In this document: positions 57,301-64,000 of the stretch, one piece after another | How positions within the stretch are numbered: the stretch's first letter is position 1 | Layout: each line of letters opens with the position of its first letter | From: Rhytidiadelphus loreus | Lineage: Eukaryota > Streptophyta > Bryopsida > Hypnales > Hylocomiaceae | Length of the DNA: 64,000 bases | Reading direction: 5' to 3' | Assembly: GCA_947034895.1 (NCBI GenBank) | Contig: OX344763.1 | Coordinates: forward strand, 72,373,093 to 72,437,092 | The notes under the pieces: model-generated | Database searches by the model: none | What the model was told of the DNA's origin: nothing | Seen by the model: the letters and a program-made list of their open reading frames with translations, nothing else | Program-made: the position numbers and the translations under genes

Positions 57301-58405
57301 AGGTGTTGGAACTTGCATACTCCATTTGGAAAGAGAAGAAGTATTTGGAAGCATGAAGAGGAAGTTGGACGTACCTATTGGCGATGCAGGAGATTCACAT
57401 AGACTTGATAAATTGAATTTTTCACAACCTTGTGTCAGAACGCGGTCCACAACAGTATTTGTTGATTCCTCTGGGGACAGTAGTAAACAACTTGAAGGCA
57501 ATACTTCTTCACATGTGACAGTTGCTTTTGAAAGTGATTGTGACACTTCAAAGTAGCACATTGCAAGGATCAGTCAGAAATCAAACGCAAAATGTCATGC
57601 TCAACAACGGGGGTCGAATATAAGGTGCACAATAAGAATTTCGAAAGGCCGGAAGGGGACACCTGCTCCCACCTATCGCGGAAAAAAAAAAGATTACAAC
57701 ACTGAGCGTGAGGTACTAGCAGATTTCTGGTTTTGTGCAGATGACATTAAACGATGTGTCAAAGGAAATAAGTGCAAGTGGATAATAGATTGACTTGAGG
57801 TACCAGAGGAATGGCATGTTTTAACTGGAACAAACCTAAGTCAGGAGGAGACATTATTACTACAGCATGCTGGCTTTTGACTTCAAGAGCGCCCTATCTT
57901 ATCTCCTTGTTGGTTCTTCAATATATCCAACATATTCAAGAGCGTATTATATGATCAGCCACCTCCACCTGATTGTCATATGTATCCAACAGTCCAAAAT
58001 AATCGAACAATACGGCGAATCACAAATGCACCAACTATAGAACATCGGATCAAGTGGAAGAGTGCTGGAAATGTTAAAGGAGAAATATTTGGTGTAACAT
58101 TGTTGCCATTTCCAGGGCTAGGTGCAATTGTATCATTGGAGACCTGGGCAGAGCATAACCGAAATGTGTACCGAATTACAATGGGTATGTATCCATCGTG
58201 CACTTGCCCAGACTTTATTAGCATGGATGTTTCATCTATTGACGGTCGCCAACAGTACGTGAATTGCAAACACTTATACTACTTGTTCTGCTACTTTTGC
58301 AAGATGAACATGGATGAGGACAAATTCATTCATGCACCAAGTTATAGCTTCAATGAATTGAAGCATCTTCTAGTTAAAGCAGGGATCATTACAATTCCAG
58401 AGTAA
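54319..58405 (+). pseudogene. MULE-like transposase (WRKY/GCM1-type finger, DDE region, SWIM), broken
   Basis: Exon 1 runs 54319-56523 in one frame, broken by TAG at 56005-56007. A donor at 56524 and acceptor at 57016 join in phase to exon 2 (57017-57556). After TAG 57554 the frame continues through further stops (for example TGAs at about 57792 and 57880) into 57980-58405. Parts: an N-terminal Ser/Pro-rich region; a zinc-finger-like block with HLACMNPECDYL, a downstream CARIYYY-type strand (CDARIYYYYSENPK) and IGDHSHPV, resembling WRKY-GCM1/FLYWCH fingers of Mutator transposases; a DDE-like region with FDHVKRVKD, TIATCDMQSED and GFMADSAMANWNAV; and a C-terminal SWIM finger CTCPDF..VNCKHLYYLF. 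The TAG after KRVKD probably replaces Trp. Several stops make it inactive. Flanking terminal repeats were not found by eye. Confidence 0.7.
56681..56764. repeat. Foldback element copy 3 inside the MULE-like intron
   Basis: GGGGGTACTGTGAGG..CAAAAACCTCAGTTGG and its complement CCCGACTAAGGTTTTTGGG..ATACCCCC form a hairpin. This is a diverged relative of the copies at 46249 and 46729 (same order of GGGGTACYG, CAAAACC, AGT-GG centre). Confidence 0.8.
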
Positions 58406-61400
58406 TCGTATCCACATAGTTATGTGTACTTCATTTGGTACAAATGAAATGACATTTAGTACCATTCACTAATCATTTGACGTGGATGTATTTCAAGAAA
58501 TGTATGCATTCTTGGAATATATGAGTGTCTGTCATTAGTGAATCGTTTTAGAGAATGAAGTTAAGAATGGCTAAGCCCTAAACCCTAAAGCCTAAATGTA
58601 ACAGTGGACCTATGAATGTTATATTCATTAATGTTCAGCGGCCTGTACTTTTGATTTCTATGCACTAGAAGAAACCCACGTCTAAAGTAATGTTTTTAAA
58701 GACAAGAAAATACGTTTCCGTGGACAGAGAAGGCGTCAGCTACAATGTCACCTAAAATCCGTTCCTATTGATAAGCCAAAAACGTGTCAAAATCTTTAAA
58801 AACAAGCATGTTTTATGATAACATCCCTTCAAATGTACAATTTTCAGCACTTATTTTCTGTCCAGTTGGATGACACATTGAGGCCAGGGCAGCCCTTTTT
58901 AATTTTAATTTTTTGGATTTTTTTAAATTTTTGGATTTTTTGGGTCAGCCCACTTTTTCCATCTCCACTAATGTAGAAAAACTTTTTAAATATGATTTCA
59001 CATGTTTTTTTGGACATCCACAATGACATGAGATTAATTTTTTTGAACATCATGTTGCATCATTGGTGAAGTCAGACATGAAAACGTCATAGACAACATC
59101 TTCTAAGACTTGTCCATGTTTTTCTAAATGTAAAATTACACAACTAAATATTTTTTGCAACATTCACTAAGACATGAGTTTGGACATCCAAGCAGTTTGC
59201 TATTGCATATTAAGCATGCCCCATACACAATACAAAATACAATTTACTATATACCAAACACAATACCCCAAATATATACCACACATGCACCATACATACA
59301 CCATTCACACACTGTACATCAAGCATATTTCTTGGCTTTAAATGCCTTTCATTTTCTATATACTGCAGTAGAAGACAAGTGATTTATACTGGGGGGTGGT
59401 AGGAGTGAAGACAAACCTTATGGGACATTATTCCTAAACCGCCCACGGAAACCAAAAGTATCCTCACATAGTTTCAAGTCCAATTTAAAGTGCTATAACT
59501 TTTGCATCTGATGTCCCAATTCAATAAAAATTGTTGGAAAATTTGCATTCTGTCTTCTTATTTGTGTGGTAAAATTTTCAGATCAATCCAAGATGTAATG
59601 ATTTTTTGAAAGCCAATCGAAGTTCAAAGGTTCAATTTGAGTTCACCAAATTGCATTTGATGGCTGTAACTTTGGGGGCTTGTATCTCCTTCATCTAATG
59701 TTTGTTTTCAATAAAATTTGTTGGGTTATGCTTTCCTTAAATTCTAGTTATTGTGGAAAAAATTTCATGTCAATCCAAGTTGTTTTGAATATTTGGGAGC
59801 AATTTGAAGCTTAAAATCCAGACATTTTTGGATTACAGTGAACTTTCGCAGTTTGTTTCTTCTTCATATGGTGTCCGTTTCCAATTATATTTTTTGAAAA
59901 AGTTGTGCATACTAGTCTAGTTTGTGTGGCTAATTTTTCATATGAATCCTATAAGTTACAAGTGACTAAGAAGCATTTTAGTAAAAGGAGGTTTAACCTC
60001 AAATGTTTTTTTTTCAAATTTTCTTGCTAAAACATTAGAATCTACACGGCCAAATGACTACAAATTTGATTCACATCGTCTACAACATATACACTACAAG
60101 ATCATATGGTTGAGATTTTTATACCTTACTGAAATTTAGAATTATAACAATTTAAAAGCAATGATGTTTTTAGGCCTCAAAAGGCCTTGGGCCTTCTAAG
60201 GTTAAAACATTAGATGAGATTTGGGGTGCTAGGAGGGCCATTTCTGGCCCGTTTGCGACAATGTTTCCCTAATAGACAAAGAACATTGCTATTAGAATTT
60301 CCTCTTTCAAAAAATAAAAATATAGTCTTAAAATGCAAAAAGAAGATGATTATTTTTGTTTTGAAAAAAAGAAATATGATGTGGCAGTCTTTGTGCCACA
60401 TTAGGTAGCTACTACAATGCAAATTTGGGGGTAAGGAACCCTGGAGAACTCACACCCCTACCAAGGGACTGAAACTCATCTAATGACACTGGAATTGTAT
60501 TGAAATTAAAAATTCAGACATAAACATCTTGATGCATAGAACATTGTCTCAATTAATGTCGCTAAAAGAATGGGGATGTTTGAGTTAACATTGCAAAAAA
60601 TGTAGGAATGTTTCAGTAGACATTGGCATGTTATAGTTGACATATCAAAAAAATTCTAGACATTTGAATTTGCATCTCAAAAATTATTGTTAATATTCTA
60701 AGAAGGTGTTAAAGTAAACTAACATGGCATGCCACAATAGGTGCCACATTCTTTTGGGGGGGGCTAAGCGTGGCATGTAATTGGCTATCCCTTGTTCCTT
60801 TCACACTTGGTCATTGTGGTCAATGTCTTACTTGATGCCCCAATAACTTCTAGAAACTTACTTGTAGTCAAACCATATTATAAGTTTTTTTTCTCTTACT
60901 ATAACTATTTCACTATTTAGATTATTGCATTCCAATTGCATCTTACAAGCCTTTACAAATTTACATTCTTCTTTGATTTTGAATGTTCTTCTACTTAATA
61001 ATTGTTTAATGAGTGAAAAAGAAGTATTCTTATTTTTCTTTAAATCATAGACTATTCACTATATTCCTTAACAAAACGAATGAAAAATGAAAAATGAATA
61101 CTACAAAAAATTTAGCGAAGATGATTGGAAATCTACATTTATAGTAGAATAAGATAGAAAAAAAACCCTTCACTTTCAACGCAAATATCTTGCAATGTAT
61201 ACAAGCATAGTTTCTTAAATATCTTCTAGATATTTTAATGGAAAATCCTAGGGTGATTGCAAAAAACTTTTAGATCAAACTATAGTCAAAGGTACCAAAT
61301 ACCATTATTTTGGTAGGAACTAGGTCTAGATGTATTTTTGAACTTTTGAAGCTCTGAATTACTTTGTTGTTGTAATTCTTTTAGTATTATGTGGATAAAT

Positions 61401-63527
61401 AGTACTGCAATATATTGATTTAATAAATTGGGGAAAGAATTTTATAGGTAAAATCCTCAAAAGGACATAAATTTAGTATCTATATTACAATATATGTCTT
61501 TAACAGGATATTTGTATTGAAATCTTTTAAACTGCTCAAGCATACAATTGTGAAGAGGGATTTTCAGTGATTAAATCTTGGATAGAAAATAGTGTAATTT
61601 TTTACATCATTGATTTATTTTTAACAAATCATTGATTTATTTTAAAAAATATATAAACATTCAATTTCAAATATAACTTACATAGGGCCTTTGAAGTAGA
61701 TAATATTTATGATTTTAAATCTAATACAATCATCATTTGAATTATGTTTTGTATTGATAGAGATGTCTACATGTTTTTACTTTTGAATATTATAGAAAAT
61801 TGAAGTATTTAAATTAAAGCAAAAGAGGCATTTTATATACTATCGTATGATTTTATATACATGTGATTTTTTGTAGTTGAATCATGATATTATTCATTAG
61901 AAATTAGACCCTTTTTCTAACATTGGAAAACTTGACTAGTTGACATTTGAACTTCAAATGGAACTTTAGCAAAGAATTTTTTATTTTTTGATGAAAAAAT
62001 AATATTATAGAAAAATATTATAAAAATAATAATATTATAGAAAAATATTATTTTTGAAAAATAAAATTCTTGATCTGCCTGAGTTGCCTAGTTATAAAAA
62101 AAGTTAACATATTCAACCAAAGCTTTTGATTCATATTTTCAAATGTCGTGATATTTGATGTACATGAAAGATATTCTTTGTTTCTACCTTAGGCCCAAAA
62201 TATGGAAATCTCTGATCACAAGTACCTATCTAAAATTGCTATGTTGCCAAAATTGTACCCATTAGCTATTCTTGCTAACATACCAAAATAACATTTCCAT
62301 AGTTCCTTATGATGTCTGAGATAACATCGCCATTATCCAGGTAGGGAAGTTGTAATTTTTTTAAAAAGCGGGCAGCCTTTCACTTTAGTCCAATTACAGA
62401 AGTTTTGTAATTCAATTTAATCATTTCCAAGCTGCGGATGACGAAGTAATCAAACATTCACTTAGGTGTCACTAAAAAACATCATAATGTTGTTGTTAAT
62501 GACTAAGAGAACATGGATGGCAAATGAAACATCCCATCGTTTCATTACAGAAAACCCCATGCAACGACCGGCATCGTACAAAAATGGACTTCCCTATGAA
62601 AAAACAAACAAACATCCATGTTTTCCACAACACCACCCATTTTGTCACAACGTCACCACTGACAGGGGTTTCTTATAGTGATGTAAGTTCATTATGATCC
62701 TTTTTTTATTTCTTTTTTTGGTTTTCATTTATATTTCTTTTTTTAAATGATTTTTTTTTTCCAATTTCCTTCTGTTTTCATTGTTTATTTATTTATTTTA
62801 ATCACACTCTATTTTTTTTTTGAGGGGGGGATAGGGTTAATAATCCCTAAACCATTTCCATTGCTTACTCATTATATATTTATCTTTTTTTTTTCCACAT
62901 TGGTTTACACATTATTTCCATTTGGAGGGGGGGGAGAAGCCTCTGTACATTTTTATATTTTTCTCCAAAATACAGGTCTTTTCTTAAAGGTGGAGCATAT
63001 TTGCGAAAGGTCAGTGAGCCTTCAATGTAGTGACCTCAGTTAAAATCCCGTGAGGCTATAAAGTATACTAATGGCCAAAATCTCTATATTGGGTTTAGAG
63101 TGATTGATCATGTACACTAGCAATAGTAGAGGCTAGGATATATGTACCGACCTCAATTTTTGTAAGTAAATTTGCTTAATATATTATAGTATATTTATTA
63201 GAGAAATTGTAAGTGGGTACCTATTCGAATTGTAGTGTGACAACTGAATTGTTCAACTGGAAACAAAGGTTTAAATATTTTACGCAGAATATGGAAATTC
63301 TAAATTTAGGTACAAATATTCTATAAATCCACGGTAATAGGGGGAGCGGTTATGGGTCCTAAAATTTACTAAAAATAGAAAGTTTTTTTGAACTTCAAAA
63401 TTTTTTTACAAAAATTAATTATATTTGTGAAAATCTTGATTTAATTTTTTTTAAGGCTCCAAGCTCACAAGCTTCACACTTGCAGCTCACAAGCTCCCCG
63501 CTACCCGTTCGCACGCTAGCGTTGTTG
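58406..63527. other. AT-rich DNA without a supported gene
   Basis: Contains CCCTAAACCCTAAAG near 58575 (telomere-like), a CATAC/AATAC low-complexity tract (59215-59320), a local AT palindromic duplication (AATAATATTATAGAAAAATATTAT, two copies near 62000-62055) and long T/A runs at 62700-62900. Frames in this part (58844-59053, 59155-59382, 60210-60422, 62466-62678, 62747-63043) show no domain. Confidence 0.5.
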
Positions 63528-64000
63528 ATCCTTGAGTCTATGAATAATTGCAACTTGTTCAACCTGTTTCCCATTTTCTTTTATATGAATTTCATAAGAT
63601 TCCATATAAAGTACATGGCAAGATTTGAGCTCCAAATTTTAATTCCACGTAGTACGCCTTTCATAGAAACCATCAATTACATATTTTAGTGAATCCTAGA
63701 GTCTATGAATCATTGCAAATTGCACAACCTGTTTTCCATTTTGATTTACGTGACTTTCATAAGATTCCATTTCTTTCGGGACTATAGTATATACAAGATT
63801 CTTGCCCCAATTTTGAATTCCACGAAGTACGTCTTTCAAAGAGACCATTAATTACATATTTTAGTGAATCCTAGAGTCAATAAATCATTGCAATTTGTAC
63901 AACCTGTTTCTCATTTTGTTTTACGTGAATTTCATAAGATTCCATTTCTTTGGACACTAAAGTACACGCAAGATTCGTGCTCTGATTGTTAATTCCACGT
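63528..64000. repeat. 165-175-bp tandem repeat running off the window end
   Basis: GAGTCTATGAAT-type starts occur at 63534, 63699 and 63874. Units share CAACCTGTTT, TTCATAAGATTCCAT, AATTCCACG(T/A)AGTACG and ATTACATATTTTAGTGAATC. At least 2.7 units are present and the array continues past 64000. Confidence 0.9.

Noticed and set aside
5110..63520. Shared GAGCTTGTGAGC sequences near 5.15 kb and 63.47 kb as ends of one giant element
   Set aside because: The match is confined to a short TGTGAGC-type simple repeat; the surrounding bases do not align convincingly as an inverted repeat.

Overview
The window looks like nuclear DNA of a seedless land plant, most likely a moss. It has AT-rich intergenic DNA, short GT..AG introns, plant-telomere-like TTTAGGG runs and many decayed transposon genes. 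This is inferred from protein families and composition, not from a marker gene. I see no rRNA, tRNA, CRISPR array or prokaryotic operon.

Layout. 1-8.9 kb: AT-rich DNA with a decayed minus-strand gene fragment (1.13-2.4 kb), a decayed methyltransferase-like gene on minus (5.35-6.58 kb) and a perfect 20-bp-unit microsatellite (7.36-7.8 kb). 8.9-46.06 kb: two large related DNA transposons, one nested in the other. The outer element runs 8903-46057 and is about 18.0 kb without its insert. The inner element runs 17634-36803 (19.17 kb). Each has inverted termini starting AAGG(C/G)CTTATT. Each carries a minus-strand DUF7869-type transposase-like gene near its left end, and on plus a multi-exon locus coding for a novel N-terminal region, a ParB/sulfiredoxin-like domain, a DNA-methyltransferase-like Rossmann domain, a coiled-coil/disordered region, an FCP1-like HAD domain and a Ser/Pro/Arg-rich tail protein. 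The outer copy carries more disabling changes, as expected for the older host element. 46-48.4 kb: foldback elements and decayed DNA. 48.4-51.8 kb: a gag-like gene with one internal stop. 53.3-58.4 kb: a broken MULE-like transposase (zinc finger, DDE region, SWIM finger). 58.4-64 kb: AT-rich DNA ending in a 165-175 bp tandem repeat.

The main novelty is a family of about 45 scattered 21-bp quasi-palindromes (arms TTATCYTCGA and TCGARGATAA around one central base). They lie only inside the two nested elements: in introns, 5' untranslated regions and coding exons of both gene sets. The palindrome sequence differs between the two elements, and at four coding positions both elements keep one. The gene content (transposase-like, ParB-like, methylase-like, HAD-like) plus an element-specific array of palindromic sites suggests a self-recognising mobile element, comparable in logic to En/Spm TnpA and its sub-terminal sites or to ParB and parS. 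That functional reading is inference.
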